From: Legionella worsleiensis
GTDB lineage: Bacteria; Pseudomonadota; Gammaproteobacteria; Legionellales; Legionellaceae
DNA length: 64,000 bases
NCBI RefSeq assembly: GCF_001467535.1
Contig: NZ_LNZC01000012.1
Coordinates: 140,546-204,545, forward strand
Direction: 5' to 3'
A model generated the notes under the pieces. The model saw only the letters and a program-made list of their open reading frames with translations, was not told the DNA's origin and did no database searches. The translations under genes were made by a program, and so were the position numbers. Shown here piece after piece: positions 26,057-35,683 of the stretch. Position 1 is the first letter of the stretch; every line of letters begins with the position of its first letter.

Positions 26057-27946
26057 TCAGGCAAGGCCAGCGCATGGCCCTGGTTTGGGTTCCAGAAATG
26101 AGTGATTTTCTTCTTCAATATCGTATTTTGATTCTGCTGACAAGTCCTCTGGCTTGGGTTCCGGTTTGAAGAATTGTGGTGCTTTTGGTACTGATTTTTT
26201 CCCCCAATTATCCGGATCAGTGCAAAAAGTTTTATATTCTTCTTCGTCAAAATGTTTGATCTTGGCTTGTTCTGGATTATACAGATCGTCAATCAGCGAA
26301 TTAGTATAAATAGCCAGAACAAGTGCTGCGCCCAATACAACAAGGCCAGTACTTAGAGGTAAAAATACCAGGCTGGTAAAAATAAGAGCGGGCATTAAGG
26401 TCTCTATGATTAACGACCTGACAAGATGCAAGGATTGAAAAACGACAATTTGCATCTGATAATCGGTTTCTGCCAAGGTTTTTTTGATCTCAAGAAACAG
26501 CATTTTCTTCTGATTGTCTTCCAGATCAGGATTAGTCAGTACTAAATCATGGAACTCGGCCACTTTCGCTTCATACTCGAGTTGGGCTTCTTTTTTGGAT
26601 TGGTAGGATTTGTACAGCTCCATTCCTCCCTTTGCGGCGTTATTGAGTACTGTTAAGACAAAACAGATAACGGTTCCTGTGACGCTTAAAGTAACAAGTG
26701 CCGCACCTGTAATGGGGAGAAAAGGTAGTGCAACTAAAGCGAATGCCAACATTAAACCTACAGCATATCCTATATTAATTCTAAGGCTTATATTCTGATA
26801 ATCCCAGTCTTTCTGACACTGCTTTTGGGCTTTTTCAAGGCATTGCAATTGCAGACGATATTCTTTTAATTTCTTTTTTTCTGTTTCAGTAGCGTCTGGA
26901 TCGTTATTTATTTGTTTTATACGTTGTTTAATGGCTTTGATGTCTTCTTCGTAATGAAGCATTTCATTCAAGAATTGGGTTTTATTCTCTTCATATTCCC
27001 AAACGGCGAGCCCAATATCAAAAGCCAGAAGAGCCAGGGTCAGCACGTCGCCCCAGGTTCCCAATGCCCCGCTTCCGGTGAGAATAAAGTAGCACAGGCA
27101 GTTTCCTGTCGCCCAGACAAAATCATTGAGTAGGGTAAACTTTCTTTGATTCCATTGGGTTAAAAATCGTTCAGTCCACGGAATGTTGCTCTCTTCTTCG
27201 CTCATCCATGAACCTTTGATGGTGTGCTTCAGTAATAAAAACAAATTTAAGGAGCCACGAAAATAATACAATCCCCAGCTGATGGCACCAGTATAAGGCG
27301 CAGGCGCTTGCACTGCTTTTGCTGCATTGCCCACATTAAAAAAATCGGCGGGAACGAGTTCAAGTGCCTTGATGAGTAAGCCGCTTTCCCACACCCAGTA
27401 TAGTCTTTTTTCATTAAACCAACCCATAGCTTCTTTGATGGTTTTAGTTTTACGGCTGGCCATTTCTTCTATTTTTTCACCAAACCAAATTCCTAATTCG
27501 ATGAAGAGGTATTTTATTGGATAGCCATCGGTTGCACATTCGTTAGTCTCTACTGGTATTATCTGTTCTTCTTTGCAATATTTTTGGTATCCCAAGGCAT
27601 CGATGAGTTTTTGACATTTAGCGATGTAATATTCGTAGAATTGAATGTTTTCTGTTTTTTGGTGAGTGGATTCATGTCTTTTCTGCGCAAGAAGCAGTAA
27701 ACAGGTTACTTGAAGTTGGCGCAGAAGCTCTTCTTTCTTTTCTTCTGTCATGAAGGCAAACATGACTTTTTGCGTATTTTTAAGTAAGTCGAGATAATAA
27801 CCAAGAGGGGTGAGAAAACCAACACCGCCCAGATTTTGGTTATACGCTATCAGATCAGCCACCATGTCTTCACAGCGAAGCTCATTCATCATATCCCTAT
27901 CTATTGTTAGACTGTAGGATTTGCGAATTAAGCTGCTTGTTGGCAT
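26057..27946 (-). CDS. Orphan multi-pass membrane and coiled-coil protein; effector candidate
   Basis: A 629-residue unrecognised protein. Hydrophobic segments lie at about residues 270-310 (one or two helices), 390-430 (two helices, IGYAVGLMLAFALVALPFLP and a second) and 515-560 (two helices). Charged helices at about 320-375 look like a coiled coil (EEDIKAIKQRIKQINND). The C-terminus is acidic and Pro-rich (YDIEEENHSFLEPKPG), resembling an E-block secretion signal. The ATG at 27946 has AGAGGTGATC upstream. The pattern of paired hairpin helices flanking a coiled coil is common in Legionella membrane-acting effectors; the role is inferred only. Confidence 0.6.
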   Translation of the reverse strand: MPTSSLIRKSYSLTIDRDMMNELRCEDMVADLIAYNQNLGGVGFLTPLGYYLDLLKNTQKVMFAFMTEEKKEELLRQLQVTCLLLLAQKRHESTHQKTENIQFYEYYIAKCQKLIDALGYQKYCKEEQIIPVETNECATDGYPIKYLFIELGIWFGEKIEEMASRKTKTIKEAMGWFNEKRLYWVWESGLLIKALELVPADFFNVGNAAKAVQAPAPYTGAISWGLYYFRGSLNLFLLLKHTIKGSWMSEEESNIPWTERFLTQWNQRKFTLLNDFVWATGNCLCYFILTGSGALGTWGDVLTLALLAFDIGLAVWEYEENKTQFLNEMLHYEEDIKAIKQRIKQINNDPDATETEKKKLKEYRLQLQCLEKAQKQCQKDWDYQNISLRINIGYAVGLMLAFALVALPFLPITGAALVTLSVTGTVICFVLTVLNNAAKGGMELYKSYQSKKEAQLEYEAKVAEFHDLVLTNPDLEDNQKKMLFLEIKKTLAETDYQMQIVVFQSLHLVRSLIIETLMPALIFTSLVFLPLSTGLVVLGAALVLAIYTNSLIDDLYNPEQAKIKHFDEEEYKTFCTDPDNWGKKSVPKAPQFFKPEPKPEDLSAESKYDIEEENHSFLEPKPGPCAGLA

Positions 27947-28314
27947 ACGATCACCTCTAGGTTGAAGGGTTTTTATGGTGACTACCTGTTAATTATACAA
28001 GGAAAAGAACAGAAGTGTATTTTTTTATAACATAGCATTTAATTTAAAAACAAGCTGATTATTTGCAGATTTACAGAATTGATACCAAAGTTTTCAAAAA
28101 TTTCAGGAAATAGACTGGTACTCTTTGAGTGCGCACTGTAGCCTGGTTTTGTTCGGTGGAATTTGCCAGGCCAATTCATAATGACCTGCAAGAATACCGT
28201 TAAATATTCTTGCGCAGGCCTCATAGCGAATGTGATTTTGCAATGAACGTTTGTTAACAAGCGATTTTTTTAACCAGAGATTTTGTTTCTATTGTTTTAA
28301 ATGCAAAGCTTCGC
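27947..28314. other. Intergenic region with imperfect hairpin
   Basis: No supported gene. An inverted repeat at 28185-28218 pairs CCTGC-AAGAATA with TATTCTT-(GC bulge)-GCAGG. It has no T-run. A 73-codon minus-strand frame covers it but lacks a ribosome site and family signal. Confidence 0.4.
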
Positions 28315-29754
28315 TTAAGCCGGTTCGGGTTCAACTGTCCTTCTTGAATAAACGTCATCAAAGCGTCTGATATCATCCTCACCGAGATAGTTGCCACTTT
28401 GCACTTCAATAACATACAGCGGGGTATCACCTGGATTACTTAACCGGTGCAGGGTTTTTTGGGGAATATAGGTGGATTGATTCACTGATAAGTTAATTTT
28501 TTGTGTTCCGTTGATGATTTCTGCCTGTCCTTCCACGACAACCCAGTGTTCCGCTCGGTGCTGGTGCATTTGCAAGGATAATTTAGCCCCCGGCTTCACC
28601 ATAAGGCGCTTCACTTTAAAGGCTGAGCCTTCTGCTAAAATTTCGTAGTATCCCCATGGCCGGTTTACTCTTTGGTGATCCTGAGTCAGATGGTGGTGAT
28701 CTTTACGTAATGAATTAACCAGCTCCTTAACTTGCTGCGAATACCGTTTATCGGCAACCAGAACGGCGTCGCTGGTTGCTACAATAATTTGATTTTGAAT
28801 CCCTACGGTAGTGACCAACAGATGTTCACTGTTTATCAGGCAATTATGGCTGTCTTGTGCGATGACTTTGCCGTTGAGGGTATTGCCGTTCTCGTCTTGT
28901 TCATTGGCATCCGCAACAGCAGTCCAACAGCCCAGATCACTCCACTGCATGGCAACGGGAATAACAACTGCTTTATCCGTTTTTTCCATAATGGCATAAT
29001 CTATAGACTCATCCTTGCATTGCGCAAACACATCCGGTTCGAGACGAATAAAATCATGATGATGTTGGGCGTGAATCAAGGCTTGCTCACTGTGTTGATG
29101 AATACTGGGTTCAAATCGCTTTAATTCATCCAGATAAACGCCTGCGGTGCAGACAAACATGCCACTGTTCCAAAAATAATTACCCTCAGCAATAAATTCA
29201 GCAGCACGTTGTGCATCTGGTTTTTCTCTAAAGCTTAATACCTGCTTTACATTTGGCGTTAATTGCAAACCGGATTCTATGTAGCCATAGCCTGTTTTGG
29301 GGCTGTCCGGCTCAATACCAAAGGTCACTATTTTTTTATGCTCCAGAGCGTACTGAATCCCGGTAACCATAGCGTTTTTCCAGGCACGGTCATCGGCTAT
29401 CCAGTGATCTGAGGGCAACACCAGCATTACCGCATCTCTTCCGGCACTTTGAACCAGGTGATGGGCAGCGCAGGCGATTGCCGGTGCCGTATTACGAACA
29501 CAAGGCTCAAGCAAATAGGTCGTCTGATTGGCAAAATCCTGCAATTGCTCCTGGCAAAGGAAATAATGAGCATCGTTGCTGACTATGATTAAGCCCTCAC
29601 TGTGCAAGGTCATGGCTCTTGCCATGGTTTGTTGCAACAAAGAACATTCACCATTTAACGTGAGAAATTGTTTTGGAAAATTCTGGCGAGACAAAGGCCA
29701 TAGGCGAGTGCCTGAACCTCCGGCAAGAATTACAGGAAAAAGAGTAGTCGTCAT
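28315..29754 (-). CDS. manC: Mannose-1-phosphate guanylyltransferase / mannose-6-phosphate isomerase
   Basis: A bifunctional enzyme giving GDP-mannose for LPS or capsule sugars. The 479-residue protein has the nucleotidyltransferase domain first: VILAGGSGTRLWPLSR (GTP loop) and FREKPD (usually FVEKP, mannose-1-P site). A C-terminal type II PMI cupin domain follows, with RPWGYYE and LQMHQHRAEHWVVVEG (metal ligands). I chose ATG 29754 because the next residues match the family start. It stands alone between orphan genes. Confidence 0.94.
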   Translation of the reverse strand: MTTTLFPVILAGGSGTRLWPLSRQNFPKQFLTLNGECSLLQQTMARAMTLHSEGLIIVSNDAHYFLCQEQLQDFANQTTYLLEPCVRNTAPAIACAAHHLVQSAGRDAVMLVLPSDHWIADDRAWKNAMVTGIQYALEHKKIVTFGIEPDSPKTGYGYIESGLQLTPNVKQVLSFREKPDAQRAAEFIAEGNYFWNSGMFVCTAGVYLDELKRFEPSIHQHSEQALIHAQHHHDFIRLEPDVFAQCKDESIDYAIMEKTDKAVVIPVAMQWSDLGCWTAVADANEQDENGNTLNGKVIAQDSHNCLINSEHLLVTTVGIQNQIIVATSDAVLVADKRYSQQVKELVNSLRKDHHHLTQDHQRVNRPWGYYEILAEGSAFKVKRLMVKPGAKLSLQMHQHRAEHWVVVEGQAEIINGTQKINLSVNQSTYIPQKTLHRLSNPGDTPLYVIEVQSGNYLGEDDIRRFDDVYSRRTVEPEPA

Positions 29755-30131
29755 CACAATCCAGATTGCGGCATTATTGGCCAGCATTCTAACAGGAAAT
29801 TTTAAGAGCAGGCAATGCTCAAATTCAGGTATGAGACCAAAGACCTTATTCCCCCTTAGGTCAAATCGTAACCACCTATTTTTATTGATTTTTTTTGTTC
29901 ATTTCACCATTCTGCAAGATGTCTTTTAAAAAGACGCTAGCGCAATAATTTGGGCAATAAAAAAGATTTATGTGCAGCTAATGTCGCTGGTTAGATAAAT
30001 ATAGTTCACATTCGATCAAAGAAAAACCAATTTAATTTACACTTTTGTTACAACATCTTGCGTCTTTTTTATTCTCAATCAGGTACATGGTTGTTACAAT
30101 CCGCTTGAATTTATAACTTTGGAGTAACATT
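29755..30131. other. Divergent intergenic region, manC / 251-residue orphan
   Basis: AT-rich, no gene seen. It must hold promoters for both flanking genes. TTGTTA at about 30091 and TATAAC at about 30112 are a possible but badly spaced pair for the rightward gene. Confidence 0.35.
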
Positions 30132-30887
30132 ATGACATTTAAGGATTTTGTAAAAGGCGTAGCTTATGCTCCCGCCTGGATTCTTTCCGGTATATTCAAA
30201 CTCATCCTGGGTTACACCTACCTCGATAAAGACGGTCAAGAAAAAAAAGGGACTGGTTTGTTTAGCATTGTGACTGCTGGTTTAGACATTCTTGCTCAAG
30301 GAGTTATTGCTGCTGTTGACTACGTCGCAAGGGGTTTTTCTGGGTTGATAGCCAATCATGCTAAAGCAATATCCGTCGCATTTTGGACTTCATTGGCTGT
30401 TGCTGGTCTTGCCGTATTGTCTGTTGCGTTTTGGCCTGCTGCTCTTGCTGCGGTTGTTAATTTCACTGTTGCTGGTGTTTCCATCGCTTCTCTGGTTGGT
30501 GCAGGCTATGTGCCACAACTTCTTGCTGTTGGTGGCTTGGCATATTTGGCGACAAGTGCATCAGTCTATGTGGTTGCTGCGGTGGTCAATACTATCAACG
30601 GTATAAGAGATTTCTTCACCAAGCCAAGATCATCTCGTGGCCTGGACGATCACTCTGCTTACGATGCTCATTCGAATTTAGATGCAGACTTTTCAAGTAC
30701 CCAACGTATGCAAAAGGCTATGCAAAACGCTATGGAAATTTTAGAACCTAAAGCATCCGACGATTTTCATGCAGGTGATGCAGAGCCTCAACACTCTCAA
30801 CCCATCTTTCAGGCGGCTGCTCAAGTTGCAGATCAACCCGCTGCTACGAGTGACCTGGACGCTGCGCCAAGCCCTACCAGAAGCTAA
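30132..30887 (+). CDS. Orphan membrane protein with disordered tail; effector candidate
   Basis: A 251-residue unrecognised protein. Hydrophobic, Ala/Val-rich helices span about residues 45-70, 77-105, 107-130 and 133-155. A polar, low-complexity tail of about 90 residues follows (AQVADQPAATSDLDAAPSPTRS), rich in Ala, Asp, Ser and Pro. No signal peptide. The ATG has TTGGAGTAA upstream. A strong terminator ends the unit, so it is monocistronic. The Ser/Asp-rich tail is compatible with type IV secretion; function unknown. Confidence 0.6.
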   Translation: MTFKDFVKGVAYAPAWILSGIFKLILGYTYLDKDGQEKKGTGLFSIVTAGLDILAQGVIAAVDYVARGFSGLIANHAKAISVAFWTSLAVAGLAVLSVAFWPAALAAVVNFTVAGVSIASLVGAGYVPQLLAVGGLAYLATSASVYVVAAVVNTINGIRDFFTKPRSSRGLDDHSAYDAHSNLDADFSSTQRMQKAMQNAMEILEPKASDDFHAGDAEPQHSQPIFQAAAQVADQPAATSDLDAAPSPTRS

Positions 30888-30906
30888 TGCGCTAAGCAGG
30901 TTTCGT

Positions 30907-30938
30907 ATAAAAAATGCGGCTGAGGCCGCATTTTTTTT
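30907..30938. terminator. Bidirectional intrinsic terminator
   Basis: AATGCGGC (30913-30920) and GCCGCATT (30925-30932) form a perfect 8-bp stem with a TGAG loop. T8 follows on the plus strand, and an A-run on the other side serves the convergent ubiX transcript. Confidence 0.9.
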
Positions 30939-31506
30939 AATCTTCTCCCCACCGTTTAATCAGGCCACTTTCCAAATCAAACATATCCAATACCCTGCCA
31001 ACCGTTTCATCGACTATATCGGCAATAGTTTGTGGTTTGGTATAAAAAGCAGGCACAGGTGGGTAAATAATGCCGCCCATTTGAGTGATGCTAACCATAT
31101 TGTTCAAATGACCGAGATGCAGCGGTGCTTCACGAGGAATCAAGACCAGTTTTCTGCGTTCTTTCAACACAACATCAGCTGCCCGGGAGAGTAAAGAGCT
31201 GCCCACACCGTGGGCAATTTCTCCAAGAGTTTTCATAGAACATGGCGCAATTATCATGCCCATGGTTTTGTATGAGCCGCTCGCAATACTGGCGCTAATA
31301 TCAGAACAAGGATGATAGACATCAGCCAGGGCTTTCAGTTCGGGTAAACTGAGTTCTGTTTCATAAGCACGAGTTAACTGGCCTGCTTTACTGACCACCA
31401 AGTGGGTTTCTATGGCTAATTTTCGTAACACTTGCAGTAGCCTGATGCCGTAAATGATTCCTGAAGAACCGCTAATTCCTATAATAAGACGTGGTTTGTT
31501 GGTCAT
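30937..31506 (-). CDS. ubiX: Flavin prenyltransferase UbiX
   Basis: Makes prenylated FMN, the cofactor of the UbiD decarboxylase in ubiquinone synthesis. The 189-residue protein begins IIGISGSSGIIYGIRLL (FMN-binding) and has APCSMKTLGEIAHGVGSSLLSRAADVVLKE and LIPREAPLHLGHL, all conserved in UbiX/Pad1. The length is typical. It converges on the 251-residue orphan gene through a shared terminator. Confidence 0.95.
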   Translation of the reverse strand: MTNKPRLIIGISGSSGIIYGIRLLQVLRKLAIETHLVVSKAGQLTRAYETELSLPELKALADVYHPCSDISASIASGSYKTMGMIIAPCSMKTLGEIAHGVGSSLLSRAADVVLKERRKLVLIPREAPLHLGHLNNMVSITQMGGIIYPPVPAFYTKPQTIADIVDETVGRVLDMFDLESGLIKRWGED

Positions 31507-31888
31507 GTTATGTCACTTTGGATATTAGAAGATGAGATTTTACCAAATTATTGGGCATAAAACGTGTTTTGATTTATTTCTTTGGAGCCAGGATCATTAC
31601 GTAACGAAAAATTTAATTATGCCATCAGTGAATTCTGTATGATATGGAATTTCACTCATCAAATTTCATAACAACTGAGTCGCTGTCTGGAAATGATTGG
31701 GGCAAGGTTTGAGGAATAAAAACTGGAGGAATTTTTTTGATTATCCATCATTAACAAAGTATCATCATTGGGAATAGTCTTTCTTGGACGAGCTTATAGT
31801 CAAATATCCAATACAGGTCTTAAGCTCAATCACCTCTATACTGATGGGGTGCTATGGAATCTCACTTATCTGAGGTAAGGATACCAGT
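31507..31888. other. Intergenic region upstream of the delta-60 repeat protein
   Basis: No gene seen. A degenerate motif, ATGGAATTTCACTCATC (near 31643) and ATGGAATCTCACTTATC (near 31854), occurs twice and may be a regulatory repeat. It contains the promoters of ubiX and the repeat protein, not resolved. Confidence 0.35.
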
Positions 31889-34660
31889 ATGTTTATAAAA
31901 AACCGAATATTTTACATTTACCAGGTCTTGGTTGGATTATTTTTATTGTTTTCGGCCATGTCCATGGTGCACGCAGCTAAACCCTTATGGACGTTTACTC
32001 CGGCAGTAGGCTCTAATCCTACCCAGGTGGTACCGGCAAACGGCAGTGCCACAGTACAGTATATCATCGAGAATCAATCCCATAAATCCAAACGGTTGGC
32101 CATTTTGGCGTTACCAGGTGTGACCCAAACCACTCTTTGCGTATTAGCCCCCAAAGGACAAGCGGGCAGCAGTTGTACGTTAAATCTTATCATTACTGGC
32201 AGCGCTTTGCCTCAAAACGGTGTTCATGGCGGCCCGGTCTTATGTCAAACCAATCCTGACGGCAGCCCTAATCGCAATCAATGTAATCAGCCAAGCCCGG
32301 GTAATCAGCTCAACATCACCTTAAGTACGGCACCCCCGACGCCACCAGCACCCAGTGCAACGATTTCCGTTAGTGGGTCGCCTCTGTTATTAATTCCAAA
32401 TACGACAGGGTCATTAATTGTGACCAATACGGGCAGTAATACTGCACTGAATGTAATGGCAAGTCTGCCTCCTGCTTTAATGAGCGACGTCACTCAAGAT
32501 GCCAGCAATTGCGCCATATTAATAGCAGGGGAGAGCTGCAACCTTCACTTTACTGTCAATGCGCAATCCCATCCGCCAACGGCAATTACTATTGCGGGCA
32601 CCAATACCAATACAGTTGGGGCAACGATAACCCTGACCTTGCCTTATGTGACTAATGGGACTGTGAATGCAGTTGTATTGGATGCGGCTAATAACTTCAT
32701 CTATATAGGAGGGGCTTTTTCTTTAGTAGGCCCTAACGTTGGCAACGGAGTCCCTCTTGACAACAGTACAGGCTTACCGGTGGCCACTTATCCACTCGTG
32801 AATGCGGTTATTCATGCGGTGGTGGCTGATGGCAATGGTGGTTGGTATATAGGTGGGTCTTTTACCAACGTGGGTGGTGAACCCCGCAATAGTCTTGCCC
32901 ATATTTTAGGCGATGGTTCTGTGGATCTCACCTGGAATCCTAACGTCAACGTCGGCGGCACCGTCTTAGCCTTGGCTGTCAGCAGCACCACTGTCTACGC
33001 TGGCGGGGTATTCACCTCCGTAGGCGGCCAAGCACGCAGTAACATTGCCGCCGTGGATATCACCACAGGCAATGTCACCGCCTGGAATCCCAACGCCAGT
33101 AGCAGTGTCACTGCCCTTGCTGTCAGTGGTGCCACGGTTTACGCCAGTGGGACCTTCACTACTATAGGCGGTCAGGCTCGCAATCGCATTGCCGCCCTGG
33201 ACGCCAGCACTGGCAACGCCACCGCCTGGAACCCTAACGCCAACAACAGCGTCGATGCCCTTGCCGTCAGCGGCTCTACCGTTTACGCTGGCGGTAGTTT
33301 CACCTCTATAGGCGGTCAGGCCCGCAGTCGCATAGCCGCTCTGGACGCCAGTACTGGCAACGCCACCGCCTGGAATCCTAGCGCCAGCACTACCGTTTCT
33401 GCTCTTGCTGTCAGTGGCAGCACTGTCTACGCTGGCGGGAATTTCACTAGTATAGGTGGCCAGGGACGCAACCGCATAGCCGCCCTTGATGCCACCAGCG
33501 GCAATGCCACAGCTTGGAACCCCAATGCCAATAACAGCGTGTTAGAACTTGCTGTCGACGGCAGCACCGTCTACGCTGGTGGGCTCTTCACCTCTATTGG
33601 CGGCCAAGCACGCAATTTCATTGCCGCTTTGGACGCTACCAGTGGCAACGCCACTGCTTGGAATCCCAATCCCAATAGTGGAATCGGCGCTATTGGGGTC
33701 AGCGGCTCCACTGTCTATGTTGGTGGAGTATTCACTTTCATGGGCGGTGATACACGTAATAACATTGCCGTTCTGGACGCCACTAGTGGCAAAGTCACCT
33801 CCTGGAACCCCAATGCCAACGGTACCGTCTCTGCCCTTGCTGTCAGTGGCGCCACGGTCTACGCCGGAGGGGCCTTTACCTCCATAGGTGGTCAAGCACG
33901 CAATCGTATAGCCGCCCTGGACGTTACCAGCGGTAATGCCACCGCCTGGAATCCTAACGCCAACAACACGGTCTCTGCTCTTGCTGTCAGTGGCACCTCC
34001 ATCTACGCTGGCGGTAGTTTCACCTCTATAGGTGGTCAAGCACGCAATAACATTGCCGCCCTGGACGCCGCCAGCGGCAACGCCACCGTCTGGGACCCCA
34101 ATGCTAACGGCAGCGTCGGTGCCCTTGCTGTCAGCGGCAGTACCGTTTACGCTGGCGGCGCCTTTACTTCCATAGGTGGTCAAGCACGTAATCGCATAGC
34201 CGCCCTGGATAACACCAGTGGCAACGCTACCGCTTGGGACCCTAATGCCAACAATACCGTCTCTGCCCTTGCGGTCAGCGGTACCACCGTCTACGCTGGC
34301 GGCAGTTTCACCTCTATAGGTGGCCAAGCACGCAATCGCATAGCCGCCCTGGACGCCACCAGTGGTAACGCCACCGCCTGGGATCCCAATGCTAACGGCA
34401 GCGTTTTTGCCCTTGCGGTCAGTGGTACCAGTGTCTACGTTGGCGGATCCTTCTCCTTCATAGGCGGTCAAACACGCAATAACATTGCCGCTCTGGACGT
34501 CACCAGTGGCAACGCTACCGCTTGGGATCCCAACGCCAACAACACCGTCTCTGCCCTTGCGGTCAGCAGTAGCACCGTCTACGCTGGTGGTGCCTTCACC
34601 AGGTTAAATAACGTACCATTTTTGAGATTTGCCATCATTCCTATGGAACTGATTCCTTGA
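31889..34660 (+). CDS. Secreted delta-60 (DUF5122)-type beta-propeller repeat protein
   Basis: A 923-residue exported protein. A signal peptide ends near VHAA (about residue 30). Two Ig-like all-beta modules with Cys pairs occupy about 30-250. About 14 repeats follow; the last 12 have an exact period of 43 residues (129 bp). The unit is ALAVSGSTVYAGGSFTSIGGQ, followed by ARNRIAALDATSGNATAWNPNAN. Fourteen units would fit two seven-bladed propellers. The coding sequence is visibly more GC-rich than its neighbours and the units are near-identical, as with recombining tandem repeats. The final unit is degenerate (LNNVPFLRF). No sortase or autotransporter domain is seen. Probably a surface or secreted binding protein. 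Confidence 0.8.
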   Translation: MFIKNRIFYIYQVLVGLFLLFSAMSMVHAAKPLWTFTPAVGSNPTQVVPANGSATVQYIIENQSHKSKRLAILALPGVTQTTLCVLAPKGQAGSSCTLNLIITGSALPQNGVHGGPVLCQTNPDGSPNRNQCNQPSPGNQLNITLSTAPPTPPAPSATISVSGSPLLLIPNTTGSLIVTNTGSNTALNVMASLPPALMSDVTQDASNCAILIAGESCNLHFTVNAQSHPPTAITIAGTNTNTVGATITLTLPYVTNGTVNAVVLDAANNFIYIGGAFSLVGPNVGNGVPLDNSTGLPVATYPLVNAVIHAVVADGNGGWYIGGSFTNVGGEPRNSLAHILGDGSVDLTWNPNVNVGGTVLALAVSSTTVYAGGVFTSVGGQARSNIAAVDITTGNVTAWNPNASSSVTALAVSGATVYASGTFTTIGGQARNRIAALDASTGNATAWNPNANNSVDALAVSGSTVYAGGSFTSIGGQARSRIAALDASTGNATAWNPSASTTVSALAVSGSTVYAGGNFTSIGGQGRNRIAALDATSGNATAWNPNANNSVLELAVDGSTVYAGGLFTSIGGQARNFIAALDATSGNATAWNPNPNSGIGAIGVSGSTVYVGGVFTFMGGDTRNNIAVLDATSGKVTSWNPNANGTVSALAVSGATVYAGGAFTSIGGQARNRIAALDVTSGNATAWNPNANNTVSALAVSGTSIYAGGSFTSIGGQARNNIAALDAASGNATVWDPNANGSVGALAVSGSTVYAGGAFTSIGGQARNRIAALDNTSGNATAWDPNANNTVSALAVSGTTVYAGGSFTSIGGQARNRIAALDATSGNATAWDPNANGSVFALAVSGTSVYVGGSFSFIGGQTRNNIAALDVTSGNATAWDPNANNTVSALAVSSSTVYAGGAFTRLNNVPFLRFAIIPMELIP

Positions 34661-34685
34661 GGTATTTGCAGGGCTCAGGTATTCG

Positions 34686-34716
34686 GGCTCTTGGTGTTTG
34701 CGTACCAAGAGCCTTT
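34686..34716 (+). terminator. Intrinsic terminator after the repeat protein
   Basis: GGCTCTTGGT (34686-34695) and ACCAAGAGCC (34704-34713) form a perfect 10-bp stem with an 8-nt loop, followed by TTT. It lies 25 bp after the stop codon. Confidence 0.75.
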
Positions 34717-34831
34717 GACTAAATGCAGGTTCATTAGTTTGAAAAATTTTATTACCCTTCATGGGGTATAGATAAAAAAATGATTTTAGATCAGCTGGGA
34801 AAGATGCTGCATTAGAACTGGGATCCTAATA

Positions 34832-35683
34832 TTAAACGCCCTTTTTTTTAAACACCTCTACCAGTATCATGTGAGGTAAAGTAAGTGCTGCCAACAGGTA
34901 TACCGTTAAAAAAAAACCAGCGCCCTGCCAATCCAGGCTACTTGGTAAAAAAGCATATGCTGTTATTGAAAAGATGTAGGTTAGCAAAGTCATTGGCAAT
35001 AAATCTTTAACGAATGCTCGATAGGATGAATACCCCATATTTTTATAGAGCATAGCAAAATATTTACATGAATGAATACCCACAAAATAAACGGTTAAAA
35101 AAGCCAATGGCGGTACTAAAAGTGCAGCCACAAGCACGATAATAACCTCATGAGCACTATCTTTTTTTAAAGTAAAAAGCCCGAGACTAGTTACTGGCAA
35201 TAAACCACATGCAGCCGACTGCAAAAAATGAGCATATAACACGGCGTGTTCTGAACCGATTAGGTAGGAAAACAAGACACCTATTTGTTGAGTATGAAGT
35301 AATGCAGGCAGACAGATAATAGATAAACCAATAACTAAAGCTAAAAAATAACGGTAGAATTTTGCCTGAAAAAAACTTGAATCATAGTAATCCATACCAA
35401 AATGATAGGCAGAATACACTAAAAAAAAACCAAAAAAGAAAGAAGAAAACCAGTAAAAACCAAGAAAAACCCCAATCGCCAATGACAAATAGGCAATGAA
35501 TAACCCAGTTGTTTTAAAACGGCTAATTGCAAATCGTTTTCTTAAAATCCACAAGTCTAAGGCACCATGAGGGATACCAATAAGAAACACCATTACTAAA
35601 AAAACGATCATCGCCAATGAGGGAAACAATACGGTCAATAAAGACATCATCATGAAATGTGTAATTAAGACAATAGACTTCAT
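34832..35683 (-). CDS. blh: Beta-carotene 15,15'-dioxygenase, Brp/Blh family
   Basis: Cleaves beta-carotene to two molecules of all-trans retinal, the rhodopsin chromophore. An integral membrane enzyme of 283 residues with about eight hydrophobic helices. Family features are GIPHGALDLWIL near the N-terminus, YSAYHFGMDYY, and GIHSCKYF late, supplying the conserved His/Asp metal ligands. I chose ATG 35683 because its ATGA overlaps the crtY stop, and the longer frame has no family signal upstream. It is last gene of the rhodopsin operon. Confidence 0.88.
   Translation of the reverse strand: MKSIVLITHFMMMSLLTVLFPSLAMIVFLVMVFLIGIPHGALDLWILRKRFAISRFKTTGLFIAYLSLAIGVFLGFYWFSSFFFGFFLVYSAYHFGMDYYDSSFFQAKFYRYFLALVIGLSIICLPALLHTQQIGVLFSYLIGSEHAVLYAHFLQSAACGLLPVTSLGLFTLKKDSAHEVIIVLVAALLVPPLAFLTVYFVGIHSCKYFAMLYKNMGYSSYRAFVKDLLPMTLLTYIFSITAYAFLPSSLDWQGAGFFLTVYLLAALTLPHMILVEVFKKKGV

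Noticed and set aside
28039-28260. A 73-codon minus-strand frame in the gap upstream of the 629-residue orphan gene
   Set aside because: No ribosome site, no family features, and it overlaps a structured inverted repeat.
33542-34471. A 309-codon open frame on the minus strand inside the delta-60 repeat gene
   Set aside because: It is the antisense of the GC-rich 129-bp repeats, whose codon bias avoids stops on that strand; it has no ribosome site or family signal.
32690-34610. CRISPR array
   Set aside because: The repeats are 129-bp, in frame and coding, with no unique spacers.
34760-34831. Terminator of the rhodopsin operon (minus strand T-run near 34780)
   Set aside because: The stem next to the T-run is only about 3 bp, too weak to support.
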